Of a stretch of DNA of 60,359 nt, positions 17,990-26,360 are shown piece by piece. The stretch is from Xanthobacteraceae bacterium. Lineage in GTDB: Bacteria; Pseudomonadota; Alphaproteobacteria; Rhizobiales; Xanthobacteraceae. Position 1 is the first letter of the stretch. Each line of letters begins with the position of its first letter. The stretch covers positions 1 to 60,359 of the forward strand of contig JARLIY010000159.1 of NCBI GenBank assembly GCA_031291475.1. The letters are read 5' to 3'. The notes under the pieces were generated by a model. That model was not told the DNA's origin. It made no database searches and saw only the letters and a program-made list of their open reading frames with translations. The position numbers were made by a program, and so were the translations under genes.

Positions 17990-19027
17990 CTAGTGCCCAA
18001 GCGGCCCGTTTGCCTTCTTCCACGCGGCGATGCCGCCTTGGATGTGACTGGCCGAGGTGAGGCCGGCATCCTGCGCCGCCGCTACCGCCATCGCCGAGCG
18101 CTCGCCGAACGCGCAATAGAAGACGATGCGCTTGCCGGTCGCCGCCGCCAATTCGTGCAACATGCCGCCGGCACGGACATTGGCCGGCAAATCCGCGTAT
18201 GGCGCATGCAAAGAGCCGGGAATGACGCCGTGCTTCTCGCGTTCAATGTTTTCGCGCAGATCGACCATCGCCACGCTGCGGCTGCCGCACAAGGCGACGG
18301 CTTCGGCGGCGGATAACGCCCAGCCCTTGCGTGCGATCTCGTCCTGGCGCAAGCCGACCTGCATGTTGGCCGGCACCGCCACGTCCATCATCTTCGGATT
18401 GGGCAGTTTCAGATTGTTCATCAGATCGACGTATTCGTCGACCGATTTGACCTTGAGCCGCGGGTTGAAGAACTTCTCTTCGCCGATGGTCGAAACGGTT
18501 TCGCCTTTATAGTCGTGCGCCGGATAAACGAGCGTCGCGTCGGGCAGTTTCATCAGCTTGTTGAATATGGAATCGAATTGCGCGCGCGGGTCGCCATTCT
18601 GGAAATCGGTGCGGCCGGTGCCGCGAATGAGCAAAGTGTCGCCGGTAAAGACGCGATCGGCCAGCAGGAACGAATATGAATCGTCGGTGTGGCCGGGCGT
18701 GTACAGCACGTCGAGGCTCAAGCCTTCGATGCCGATGCGGTCGCCTTCCGCGACCCGCATGGAAACGACGTCCGCATGGGTCTGCTCGCCCATCACCGTA
18801 ATGCAGTGTGTGCGATCGCGAAGCGCGCCGAGCGCGGTCACGTGATCGGCGTGCAGATGCGTGTCCACGGCCTTGACCAGCCGCAGGTCGAGTTCGTTCA
18901 CCAGCTGAAGGTAGCGATCGACCCGCTCCAGCACCGGATCGATGATCAGCGCCTCGCCGCCCCGGCGGCTGGCCAGCAGATAAGTATAGGTGCCGGACGT
19001 AGAGTCGAACAGCTGGCGAAAAATCAT
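17990..19027 (-). CDS. persulfide dioxygenase (ETHE1-like) fused to a rhodanese domain
   Basis: This 345-residue protein has an N-terminal metallo-beta-lactamase domain with mononuclear-iron ligands H57-x-H59-x-D61-H62, H113, D130 and H171. A C-terminal rhodanese domain (about 235-340) has its catalytic Cys at C305 in FYCAFGERS. ETHE1-type enzymes oxidise glutathione persulfide to sulfite with O2. The fused rhodanese can pass the sulfane sulfur on, as in Blh- or PRF-type fusions. It is the last gene of a cysK-sseA-pdo operon. Ferrous iron rather than zinc is inferred from the spacing of the motif. Confidence 0.88.
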   Translation of the reverse strand: MIFRQLFDSTSGTYTYLLASRRGGEALIIDPVLERVDRYLQLVNELDLRLVKAVDTHLHADHVTALGALRDRTHCITVMGEQTHADVVSMRVAEGDRIGIEGLSLDVLYTPGHTDDSYSFLLADRVFTGDTLLIRGTGRTDFQNGDPRAQFDSIFNKLMKLPDATLVYPAHDYKGETVSTIGEEKFFNPRLKVKSVDEYVDLMNNLKLPNPKMMDVAVPANMQVGLRQDEIARKGWALSAAEAVALCGSRSVAMVDLRENIEREKHGVIPGSLHAPYADLPANVRAGGMLHELAAATGKRIVFYCAFGERSAMAVAAAQDAGLTSASHIQGGIAAWKKANGPLGH

Positions 19028-19080
19028 CCGCGTCTCCGGCCGTCTTCGGCAAAAGATAGCAAAAAATTTTACCGCGTCCG

Positions 19081-19953
19081 TCAGCCACGCTCAACTGGTA
19101 GATCGGGCCGTCCGCCCCATTCCGTCCAGGAGCCGTCGTAAAGGCCCTTCGGCTCCTTGCCGAGCGCTTCGAGCGCGAACATCAGGATCGCGGCCGTGAG
19201 CCCCGAGCCGCAGGTCGTAATGATCGACCGGTCGAGATCGACGCCCGCCTTCTCAAAGGCCGTTTGAATGCGTTCGCGTGGCGCGAGATGGCCATTCTCG
19301 ACCAACTGGGTGAAAGGCACATTGAAGGAGCGCGGCATGTGACCCGAGCGCAATCCGGGGCGCGGCTCGGGCGCCTTGCCGGAGAAGCGGTCCGCGGAGC
19401 GGGCATCGACGACCTGCGCGCTGTCGTCGGTCAGCGCCATGCGCACATCGGCGAGCATCGCCACGGCGCCGACATTCATCTCGGCGTTGAACGTCTTCGG
19501 CGCGCGCGCCGCGTCGCCCTTCTCCAATGGCCGGCCCTCGGCCTTCCATGCCGGCAATCCGCCGTCGAGAATGTAGGACTTCTGCGCTCCGAAAAGGCGG
19601 AACGTCCACCACACCCGCGGCGCCGAATAGAGGCCGGTGCTGTCGTAAACGACAACGGTGTCGCCGTCGCCGATGCCGAGCGTGCCGACGACTTCGCCGA
19701 ATTGTTTCGGGCCGGGCAGCATGTGCGGCAGCTCGGTCGAATGATCGCTGACCGCGTCGATGTCGAAGAACACGGCGCCGGGGATGTGGCCTTCGCGATA
19801 TTCGGCGTGAACGTCGCGCTTTTGCGCCGGCAGGGGATACGAGCCGTCGATCGCAATCACATTGCGGTCACGCAAATGCTCCGCGAGCCATTCGGTCGAC
19901 ACAAGCCAGCGGCTGGTCGGGGAGGGAGGCGATGGATCTTCGGGTCTGAGCAT
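19081..19953 (-). CDS. sseA: 3-mercaptopyruvate sulfurtransferase
   Basis: This 290-residue protein is a tandem rhodanese. An N-terminal inactive domain is followed by a C-terminal domain with the active loop C248-G-S-G-L-T-A. CGSG(V/I/L)TA marks mercaptopyruvate sulfurtransferases, as opposed to thiosulfate-specific rhodaneses (CRKG). It transfers sulfur from 3-mercaptopyruvate, a cysteine-derived metabolite, to acceptors such as thiols, yielding persulfides. The gene lies 39 bases after cysK and 53 bases before the persulfide dioxygenase, on the same strand, consistent with an operon. Confidence 0.93.
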   Translation of the reverse strand: MLRPEDPSPPSPTSRWLVSTEWLAEHLRDRNVIAIDGSYPLPAQKRDVHAEYREGHIPGAVFFDIDAVSDHSTELPHMLPGPKQFGEVVGTLGIGDGDTVVVYDSTGLYSAPRVWWTFRLFGAQKSYILDGGLPAWKAEGRPLEKGDAARAPKTFNAEMNVGAVAMLADVRMALTDDSAQVVDARSADRFSGKAPEPRPGLRSGHMPRSFNVPFTQLVENGHLAPRERIQTAFEKAGVDLDRSIITTCGSGLTAAILMFALEALGKEPKGLYDGSWTEWGGRPDLPVERG

Positions 19954-19992
19954 GGCGATTATTCAGTGACAACGCGCGCGCGGGCGCGATGT

Positions 19993-21024
19993 TCACGCGT
20001 AGGGAACCTTGATCTGCGAACGCCGCTCAAGCCACGGCGGAACCGGCAGCTTCTTTTCGCGCAAAAACTGCGGATTGAAGAGCTTCGATTGGTAGCGGGT
20101 GCCGTAATCGGCAAGGATGGTGACGATGGTGTGGCCGGGTCCGAGGTCTTTCGCCAGGCGAACGGCGCCGGCGACGTTGATCCCGGAGGAACCGCCGAGG
20201 CAGAGGCCTTCGTGTTCGAGCAGATCGAAGATGATCGGCACTGCTTCTTCGTCCGGAATCTGGTAGGCGACGTCGATCGGCGCGCCTTCGAGATTTTTGG
20301 TGATGCGACCCTGGCCGATCCCCTCGGTGATCGAGGAGCCTTCCGATTTGAGCGTGCCGGTCGTGTAGTAGCTGTAGAGCGCGGCGCCCATCGGATCGGC
20401 GAGCGCAATGCGCACGGCCTTGCTGAATGATTTAAGCGCGATGGCGACGCCGGCGAGCGTGCCGCCGGTGCCGACCGAGCAGACAAAGCCGTCGACCTTG
20501 CCCTCGGTCTGCCGCCAGATTTCAGGTCCGGTTGTCTCGATGTGGCCCTGGCGATTGGCGACATTGTCGAACTGGTTGGCCCAGATGGCGCCGTGCTTTT
20601 CGGTTTTTGCCAGTTGCTCGGCGAGCCGGCCCGAGAGCTTCACGTAATTGTTGGGATTGGAATAGGGCACGGCCGGCACCTCGACCAGCTCCGCCCCGCA
20701 CAGCCGCAGCGTATCCTTCTTCTCGTTGCTCTGCGTTTCCGGGATGACGATCACCGAGTGAAAGCCCATCGCATTGCCGACCAGCGCCAGCCCGATGCCG
20801 GTGTTGCCGGCGGTGCCCTCCACGATCACGCCACCGGGCTTGAGCGTGCCTTTCTTCACTGCGTCCTCGATGATGAACAAGGCGGCGCGATCCTTGACGG
20901 ATTGGCCCGGATTCATGAATTCGGCTTTGCCTAGGATGGTGCAGCCCGTGGCGGCGGAAACCCGTTCGAGCTTGATCAACGGCGTGTTGCCGATCGCCTC
21001 GACGATTCCGTTGCTGAACTGCAT
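19993..21024 (-). CDS. cysK: cysteine synthase A (O-acetylserine sulfhydrylase)
   Basis: This 343-residue fold-type II PLP enzyme has its cofactor lysine at K44 (NPGQSVKDRAA), the substrate loop EGTAGNTG (69-76) and the phosphate cup GTGGTLAG. It makes cysteine from O-acetylserine and sulfide in the cytosol. A C-terminal extension (QFLREKKLPVPPWLERRS) is longer than in E. coli CysK and is seen in rhizobial members. It heads the minus-strand sulfur operon. A CysM- or CBS-like alternative is less likely, given the length and the absence of a CBS domain. Confidence 0.93.
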   Translation of the reverse strand: MQFSNGIVEAIGNTPLIKLERVSAATGCTILGKAEFMNPGQSVKDRAALFIIEDAVKKGTLKPGGVIVEGTAGNTGIGLALVGNAMGFHSVIVIPETQSNEKKDTLRLCGAELVEVPAVPYSNPNNYVKLSGRLAEQLAKTEKHGAIWANQFDNVANRQGHIETTGPEIWRQTEGKVDGFVCSVGTGGTLAGVAIALKSFSKAVRIALADPMGAALYSYYTTGTLKSEGSSITEGIGQGRITKNLEGAPIDVAYQIPDEEAVPIIFDLLEHEGLCLGGSSGINVAGAVRLAKDLGPGHTIVTILADYGTRYQSKLFNPQFLREKKLPVPPWLERRSQIKVPYA

Positions 21025-21250
21025 CGCCGCAATTTCCCGAGGGGCGGCGACCCTAAACGACTAAACCCTTGGAAACAAGAGTCGATCGAATGCCGCCGAG
21101 ACATGAAAGATTATCGAAACTATAGCGTCGAATGGGGCAAGCCGGCTTACGTCTATTCACCGATTGTTTCCGGGCGCGGCGGTACTTCGGTGACCGTGAT
21201 GGGGTTTCCGGCGAGCGATCGCCCGTCGCCGGTCAGTTTGGTGCACAGTG

Positions 21251-22504
21251 ATGAATCTCGACGTCAATACGCTATTTCTCGTGACCATCTACGTCGAAGC
21301 AATCCTCGGATTGCTGCTGTTGTTCGCCTGGGTACAGAACACCGCGATTACCGCGCTGGCATGGTGGGGCTTCGCGCCTTTGCTGCGCGCGGCTTCGGTG
21401 ATGCTGTTCGGCCTCTACGGCTCGGTATCAGACCTCATCTCCATCGATCTGGCCAACGCCTTACTGTTCACGGCCTTCGCGTTGACCTGGACCGGCGCGC
21501 GCGTCTTCGACCATCGCCGGCCGCAGCCGGTGCTGTTGTTCGGCGGCGCTTTGTTGTGGCTCGTCGCCAGCCGCATCCCCGGTTTCGCCGATTTCTTCGA
21601 AGCGCGGGTTCTGCTCAGTTCCGGCATCATCACCGCCTATACCTGGGCCACGGCTTACGAGTTTTGGCGCGGGCGCGGCGAACCGCTGGTCTCACGCTGG
21701 CCGGCGATCTTCTTGTTATTCGCTCACGGCGCGCTTTATCTGTTGCGCACGCCGTTCGGCGCCATGCTGCCGTGGCTGCCCAGCAACCAGGTGTTCGAGA
21801 GCGTTTGGCTCACCGTCCTCAGCTTCGAAGCGCTGCTGTTCACGATCGCCATCGCGTTCATCCTGCTAGCGATGGCCAAAGAACGCGCCGAGCATCGGCA
21901 TAAAACTGCGGCGCTGGTCGATCCCTTGACCGGTGTCGCCAACCGCCGCGCCTTCCTCCAGGATGGTGAAGCGCAACTCAAGCACCAGGCGACCGATCCG
22001 CGCCCCACCGCGGTGATGCTGCTCGACCTCGACAACTTCAAGTCGATCAACGACCGCTTCGGGCATTCCGTCGGCGACCGGGTGCTGGAAATCTTCGCCG
22101 ATGTGGCGAGCGGCAGCTTGCGTCACATCGATCTATTCGGCCGCGTCGGCGGCGAGGAATTCGCCGGGTTGTTGCGCGACACCACCCGCGAGCGCGCCTT
22201 GGCCGTTGCCGAGCAGATTCGAGCCGGCTTTGCCGAGGCGACGCGCGAGGTCGACGGCCGTTCGGTCGACGCCACGGTGAGCATCGGCATCGTCATCAGC
22301 CACGACGCGGTGCTCGACCTCTCGGCGTTGCTGGCGCAGGCCGACCACGCGCTCTATCGCGCCAAGGATTCCGGGCGCAATCGCGTCGAGATCGCTTCGA
22401 TCGAGTTGATCCTCGACCGGGCCAGGCGCGGCGCCGCGGACCTCATCGCCGCGGTCGGTGGCAAATCCACCGGCAGCAACTCGACGGCGAAAACGGCGGC
22501 CTGA
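21251..22504 (+). CDS. membrane-bound diguanylate cyclase (GGDEF)
   Basis: From the ATG at 21251 this is 417 residues. Six to seven membrane helices fill about residues 5-210, and a GGDEF domain follows. The active motif is GGEEF (300-304), and an intact inhibitory I-site R291-H-I-D294 lies five residues upstream. Both catalysis (two GTP to c-di-GMP) and product feedback are therefore predicted. The N-terminal membrane region is of unknown sensory type. The frame also has a GTG three bases earlier. No EAL domain is attached. The receiver-Hpt gene follows 150 bases downstream. Confidence 0.92.
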   Translation: MNLDVNTLFLVTIYVEAILGLLLLFAWVQNTAITALAWWGFAPLLRAASVMLFGLYGSVSDLISIDLANALLFTAFALTWTGARVFDHRRPQPVLLFGGALLWLVASRIPGFADFFEARVLLSSGIITAYTWATAYEFWRGRGEPLVSRWPAIFLLFAHGALYLLRTPFGAMLPWLPSNQVFESVWLTVLSFEALLFTIAIAFILLAMAKERAEHRHKTAALVDPLTGVANRRAFLQDGEAQLKHQATDPRPTAVMLLDLDNFKSINDRFGHSVGDRVLEIFADVASGSLRHIDLFGRVGGEEFAGLLRDTTRERALAVAEQIRAGFAEATREVDGRSVDATVSIGIVISHDAVLDLSALLAQADHALYRAKDSGRNRVEIASIELILDRARRGAADLIAAVGGKSTGSNSTAKTAA

Positions 22505-22657
22505 GCCGCCGGCTTTCGTTTCCGATACGCCGCATATTACCGTCGCGCCGCAAGCGCAGGTATTTTTACGTAGGCGATTTCGCGACGCCGTTAACGCAAC
22601 AGTGATGGCGCGGCTGTTCCTATTCCATCCGGGTGGTCGTGGAGGAATAGGCTCGGC

Positions 22658-23323
22658 ATGATCCATCTTCACGTTCTGCTGGTCGATGACGATGCCGATA
22701 CGCGGCGCACCGTCAAAGCGGCGCTCGGGCTCGATCCGTTCTTTACGGTGCGCGACTGCGCGTCGGGCGCCCAAGCGCCGACCGCGGCGGTCGCCTGGCG
22801 GCCCGATCTTATCCTCCTCGACGTCAGCATGCCCGACCGGGGCGGTCCCGCTTTGGTGAGGCGTCTGCGCGGCGACAAGCGCACGGCCCCGATCCCGGTC
22901 GTATTCCTGACGGCGCTTGCAAAACTCGCCGAGCGCCGGCGTTTCACCGCACTCGGCGCCGCCGGTGTGATTACACAACCTTTCGACCCGCTGACGTCAG
23001 CCGCCGAAGTGCGGCGCTTCGTTGCGGTGGAAGGCATCCTCTCGCCGGTGCGCGAGGGGTTTATGCAACGCCTGCGGGCCGACGCCGACGCGCTGGCGGC
23101 CTGGCGGGCGCAATTGACGCGGACGCCGACGCAGGCTGCGGTGACGCGCATCGGCGAGATCGCGCATTCGCTCGCCGGCGCCGGCGGCGTTTATGGGTTT
23201 GCCGGCATCACTTGCGCTTCCGCGGCGCTTTCCGCCGCCGTCGAACGCCATCTCGCCGGCCGTGCCAAGCCGGTCGATGTGGAGCGCGCGCTCAACCGGT
23301 TGCTCGAGCGTATTTCGGCCTAG
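22658..23323 (+). CDS. receiver-Hpt phosphorelay protein with altered receiver
   Basis: This 221-residue protein has an N-terminal receiver domain (LLVDDDADTR, phospho-acceptor D55 in LLDVSMPD) and a C-terminal helical domain. The helix EIAHSLAGAGGVYGF carries H170 in the context expected for a histidine phosphotransfer site. The normally conserved receiver Lys, next to Pro-Phe, is Gln (Q107 in ITQPFDP), which should change phosphorylation chemistry. With no output DNA-binding domain it probably relays phosphate or acts by binding. It follows a GGDEF gene but is not overlapped with it. Confidence 0.8.
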   Translation: MIHLHVLLVDDDADTRRTVKAALGLDPFFTVRDCASGAQAPTAAVAWRPDLILLDVSMPDRGGPALVRRLRGDKRTAPIPVVFLTALAKLAERRRFTALGAAGVITQPFDPLTSAAEVRRFVAVEGILSPVREGFMQRLRADADALAAWRAQLTRTPTQAAVTRIGEIAHSLAGAGGVYGFAGITCASAALSAAVERHLAGRAKPVDVERALNRLLERISA

Positions 23324-23459
23324 CGCTAGCGGGCTCGTGCCAGAAGCCGTGCGTGTCTTGGATGGCCGCCTCCGGACCAATGCGGGTTCATCTTCGGGTT
23401 CATCTTCACGGCCGGGTTTGCTAGGGTGCGGTAGGGAAGCCGCCACCGGGAGACCGACC

Positions 23460-24644
23460 ATGTTGGACGTCAGCAAGCCACAAGCCAAAGCGCCGTTCGA
23501 CACCGCGCGGCTCGACAGCCTGATGGACGACGCCGGGATCGACGTGCTGATCGCAACGTCGAAGCACAATGTCCAATACCTGCTCGGCGGCCATCGCTCC
23601 TTCTTCTTCGAAAACATGGACGCGATGGGGATCAGCCGGTACCTGCCGGTTTTCGTCTACGTCAAGGGCGCTCTAGACAAGGCCGCCTATTTCGGCCACG
23701 GCATGGAAACGTATCAGACCCAGCTGAAGCCGTTCTGGGTTTCCGAAGTGAGCACGAAGAGCGGCGGCTCGGTCGACGTGATGCAAAAGGCCGCTGATTA
23801 TCTGCGCGGCCTAATCGGCAAGCCGGGCCGCATCGGCGCAGAGCTTGCGTTCCTGCCGGCGGATTCCGCGGCGGCCTTGCGGAAAGCGCTTCCGCAAGCA
23901 GAAGTGAAGGATGCGCTCTTCGTCCTTGAGCGCCTGCGCGCGCGCAAGACGCCGGAGGAATTGGAAAAGTTGCGGCTTGCTTCCGAACTCGTCATTGACT
24001 CCATGCTCGCCGTGATCGGCAGCCACGGCGCCGGCGCCACCAAGGCGGAATTGACGGAAGCGCTGCGCCGGGAAGAAACGGCGCGCGGGCTGGTGTTCGA
24101 TTATTGCCTGATCGCGGCGGGCTCGAGCCTCAATCGTGCGCCATCAGACCAGCGCTGGGAAAAGGGTGATCCGCTGTCGATCGATTCCGGCGGCAATTAT
24201 CACGGCTATATCGGCGACCTCGCCCGCATGGCCGTCGCCGGCGAGCCTGACGCGGAACTTGTCGATCTGCTTGGCGAGGTCGAAGCCATCCAGCAGGCGG
24301 CGTTCAAGCCGATCCGCGCCGGCGTTGAGGGCGGCGCGATCTACGCTGCGGCGGAGCCGCTTCTCAAGAAATCGAAGCTGCACAATCACTACGAGTTTCT
24401 CGCCCACGGCATGGGGCTTGTCAGCCACGAGGCGCCGCGCCTCACCGCGACCGGCCCAGTGCCCTACGATGCCTACGACGCGCAGCGGCCGCTCGAGGCC
24501 GGCATGGTGGTCTCAGTGGAAACGACTTTGCTGCATCCGCGCCGCGGCTTCATCAAGCTCGAAGATACGGTTGCGGTCACGCCGAACGGCCACGAGGTCT
24601 ACGGCAATCGCGCCCGCGGCTGGAATCGCGCCGGCCGCCCCTGA
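23460..24644 (+). CDS. M24-family Xaa-Pro peptidase
   Basis: Starting at the ATG at 23460 (the frame is open further upstream, but into the preceding gene), this is 394 residues. It has an N-terminal creatinase-like domain and a C-terminal pita-bread metallopeptidase domain. All five metal ligands are present: D242, D253, H316 (HGMGLVSHEAP), E354 (VSVETTL) and E368 (KLEDTV). Such enzymes cleave N-terminal Xaa-Pro bonds with two divalent metals, in the cytosol. Substrate cannot be set from sequence. The start is preceded by AGGGAAGCC, a modest ribosome site. Confidence 0.88.
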   Translation: MLDVSKPQAKAPFDTARLDSLMDDAGIDVLIATSKHNVQYLLGGHRSFFFENMDAMGISRYLPVFVYVKGALDKAAYFGHGMETYQTQLKPFWVSEVSTKSGGSVDVMQKAADYLRGLIGKPGRIGAELAFLPADSAAALRKALPQAEVKDALFVLERLRARKTPEELEKLRLASELVIDSMLAVIGSHGAGATKAELTEALRREETARGLVFDYCLIAAGSSLNRAPSDQRWEKGDPLSIDSGGNYHGYIGDLARMAVAGEPDAELVDLLGEVEAIQQAAFKPIRAGVEGGAIYAAAEPLLKKSKLHNHYEFLAHGMGLVSHEAPRLTATGPVPYDAYDAQRPLEAGMVVSVETTLLHPRRGFIKLEDTVAVTPNGHEVYGNRARGWNRAGRP

Positions 24645-24769
24645 GGCTCCTCGGCAGCGGCCAGCGCACGCATCAGCGTCCGCACTCAGTCTAGCGCAGC
24701 TCGGCGGTAGTTGAATGCCGCTCGTAAAGCGAGCGGCCCCGTGTCGGGCGGGCTTGCGGCGGTGCCGAT

Positions 24770-25021
24770 CTACTCGGCCGGGACGAGCGGGCTTTCGGTC
24801 GCGCCGGGATTGATGCGGAAGCGCCGGTTGCGCTCAAGCTCCTCGATATCGCGGCGGAGCTTGCGCAGATAGCCGAAATAGGCAAATCCGCCCAACGCCC
24901 AGCATGCGCCGGCAACGCCGAATATCATCGGATCGGCCCCGGGCCATAACGTCCGGATCAGCCCGCAAGTCATACCCCACGCAATAAGAACGACGACAGC
25001 TCGCGGCAGGAGGTAGGTCAT
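24770..25021 (-). CDS. small membrane protein, unknown function
   Basis: This 83-residue protein has two hydrophobic helices (AVVVLIAWGMTCGLI and MIFGVAGACWALGGFAYFGYL). A charged cytosolic tail (RKLRRDIEELERNRRFRINPG) looks like a short coiled coil. It lies alone on the minus strand between the M24 peptidase and the amidohydrolase, divergent from the latter. No named domain is recognised. Coding is supported by the membrane-protein pattern and by clean start and stop positions in the gap. Confidence 0.6.
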   Translation of the reverse strand: MTYLLPRAVVVLIAWGMTCGLIRTLWPGADPMIFGVAGACWALGGFAYFGYLRKLRRDIEELERNRRFRINPGATESPLVPAE

Positions 25022-25131
25022 GATTCGCGCCTTGCTCGGTGGCGGTGCGCAATGGTGCCGGAGTATGGTTAGGGAGTGGTAAAGTTGTGCTGCCGGATCC
25101 CGCCGGCGACGGCGTGGGATTGGAGGCCTCG

Positions 25132-26136
25132 ATGCGCATCGTTGCTCTTGAAGAGCATTTTATTGCCCCGGCGCTGGTGCGGAGAATCGACCCGGGTGTG
25201 ATCGCCAGGCATGGATTTCCGCCGGGCTTCGGCGGGCAGCAGGAAAAGCAATTAGCCGATCTCGGCGACCTGCGGCTTCGCGAAATGGATGAGGCCGGCA
25301 TCAGCGTGCAAGTGCTGTCCGCCTCACACGCCGGCGCCTATTTGCTCGATGGCGCCGAAGGGATTGCGTTCGCCCGCGACATCAACGACCTGCTGGCGAA
25401 GGCCATCGCCGCGCACCCCGATCGTTTTTCCGGATTCGCGCATTTGCCGATGCGCAGTCCGCAAGCCGCCGCCGACGAGCTTGAGCGGGCGGTGCGCGAG
25501 CTCGGTTTCTGCGGCGCGCTGATCGACGGCGTGACCGAAGGCCGCTTCCTCGACGACCCGCGCTTCGATCCGATCCTGGCGCGCGCCGAACAGCTCGACG
25601 TGCCGATTTATCTGCATCCGAACCTGCCGCCGCCGTCGGTCCGCGAAGCCTATTACGGCGGCTTGCCGGGCCTCTCCGGCTTTCGTCTGGCGACGGCGGC
25701 CTGGGGCTGGCATTCCGAAGTGGCCATCCACGTCCTGCGGCTCGTCGTGTCCGGCACGCTCGATCGGCATCGCAAGCTCAAGCTCATCATCGGTCATATG
25801 GGTGAGGGGTTGGCGGCGATGCTGGCGCGGTCTGACAGGGTATTGTCCCAGCATGTCGGCCATCTGACGCGCTCCGTCGCCCAGACCATCCTCGACCAGG
25901 TCTCAATCACCACCAGCGGATTATTCAGCCAACCGCCGCTCGACGTCGCGCTTGCGGTGTTCGGCATCGATCGCGTCATGTTCTCGATCGACTACCCGTT
26001 CAGCAGCAATCCCACCGGCAGGAACTTCCTCGATTCACTCAAAATGCCGCCCGCCGATTTGGAAAAATTCGCGCACGGCAACGCCGATCGGTTGCTCAAA
26101 CTGTCGCCGGGCGGCGGGAAAAATAGGAAAAAATAA
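25132..26136 (+). CDS. amidohydrolase-2 family protein (ACMSD / gamma-resorcylate decarboxylase-like)
   Basis: Starting at ATG 25132 (GGAGG five bases upstream), the product is 334 residues. It opens MRIVALEEHFIAP, the LEEHF variant typical of the gamma-resorcylate decarboxylase branch. It contains KLIIGHMGEGL (metal His) and FSIDYPFSSN (metal Asp). Members are TIM-barrel metal-dependent decarboxylases or hydrolases acting on aromatic or amino-muconate acids. It sits before a DUF3311/Na+-solute symporter pair, so uptake and breakdown of a carboxylic acid is a fair but unproven guess. Confidence 0.82.
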   Translation: MRIVALEEHFIAPALVRRIDPGVIARHGFPPGFGGQQEKQLADLGDLRLREMDEAGISVQVLSASHAGAYLLDGAEGIAFARDINDLLAKAIAAHPDRFSGFAHLPMRSPQAAADELERAVRELGFCGALIDGVTEGRFLDDPRFDPILARAEQLDVPIYLHPNLPPPSVREAYYGGLPGLSGFRLATAAWGWHSEVAIHVLRLVVSGTLDRHRKLKLIIGHMGEGLAAMLARSDRVLSQHVGHLTRSVAQTILDQVSITTSGLFSQPPLDVALAVFGIDRVMFSIDYPFSSNPTGRNFLDSLKMPPADLEKFAHGNADRLLKLSPGGGKNRKK

Positions 26137-26162
26137 CATGCGGGCGTTACGGAACTCGTCCG

Positions 26163-26360
26163 ATGCGTAGCGTGCGCGCGCTCGCAGCGTTCCCGTTTCT
26201 GGCCATGCTCGTCGGCCCGTTCTTCCTCAACCGGGTCACCCCATACGTCTTCGGCATGCCGTTTCTCCTGGCTTGGCTCGTGGCCTGGATTCTGCTCACG
26301 GCGGCAATCATGGCGGTGATCTTCCGGCTCGATCCGGCGAACCGGGACGGTTCCGAATGA
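26163..26360 (+). CDS. DUF3311 small membrane subunit of a solute symporter
   Basis: This 65-residue protein has two membrane helices (about 8-28 and 35-55) and a short polar tail. Its pattern, including P-FF-N-VTP-VFG-PF-L and a two-helix hairpin immediately upstream of a sodium:solute symporter, matches DUF3311. Its stop overlaps the symporter start by ATGA (26357-26360), so translation is coupled. DUF3311 proteins are thought to be accessory subunits of MctP-like symporters. Confidence 0.8.
   Translation: MRSVRALAAFPFLAMLVGPFFLNRVTPYVFGMPFLLAWLVAWILLTAAIMAVIFRLDPANRDGSE

Noticed and set aside
21103..21903. Open frame starting MKDYRNYSVEWGKPAYVYS upstream of the GGDEF gene
   Set aside because: After about 50 codons it runs out of frame through the GGDEF gene and becomes Arg/Ala-rich; no ribosome site. 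The gap is better seen as promoter and leader.
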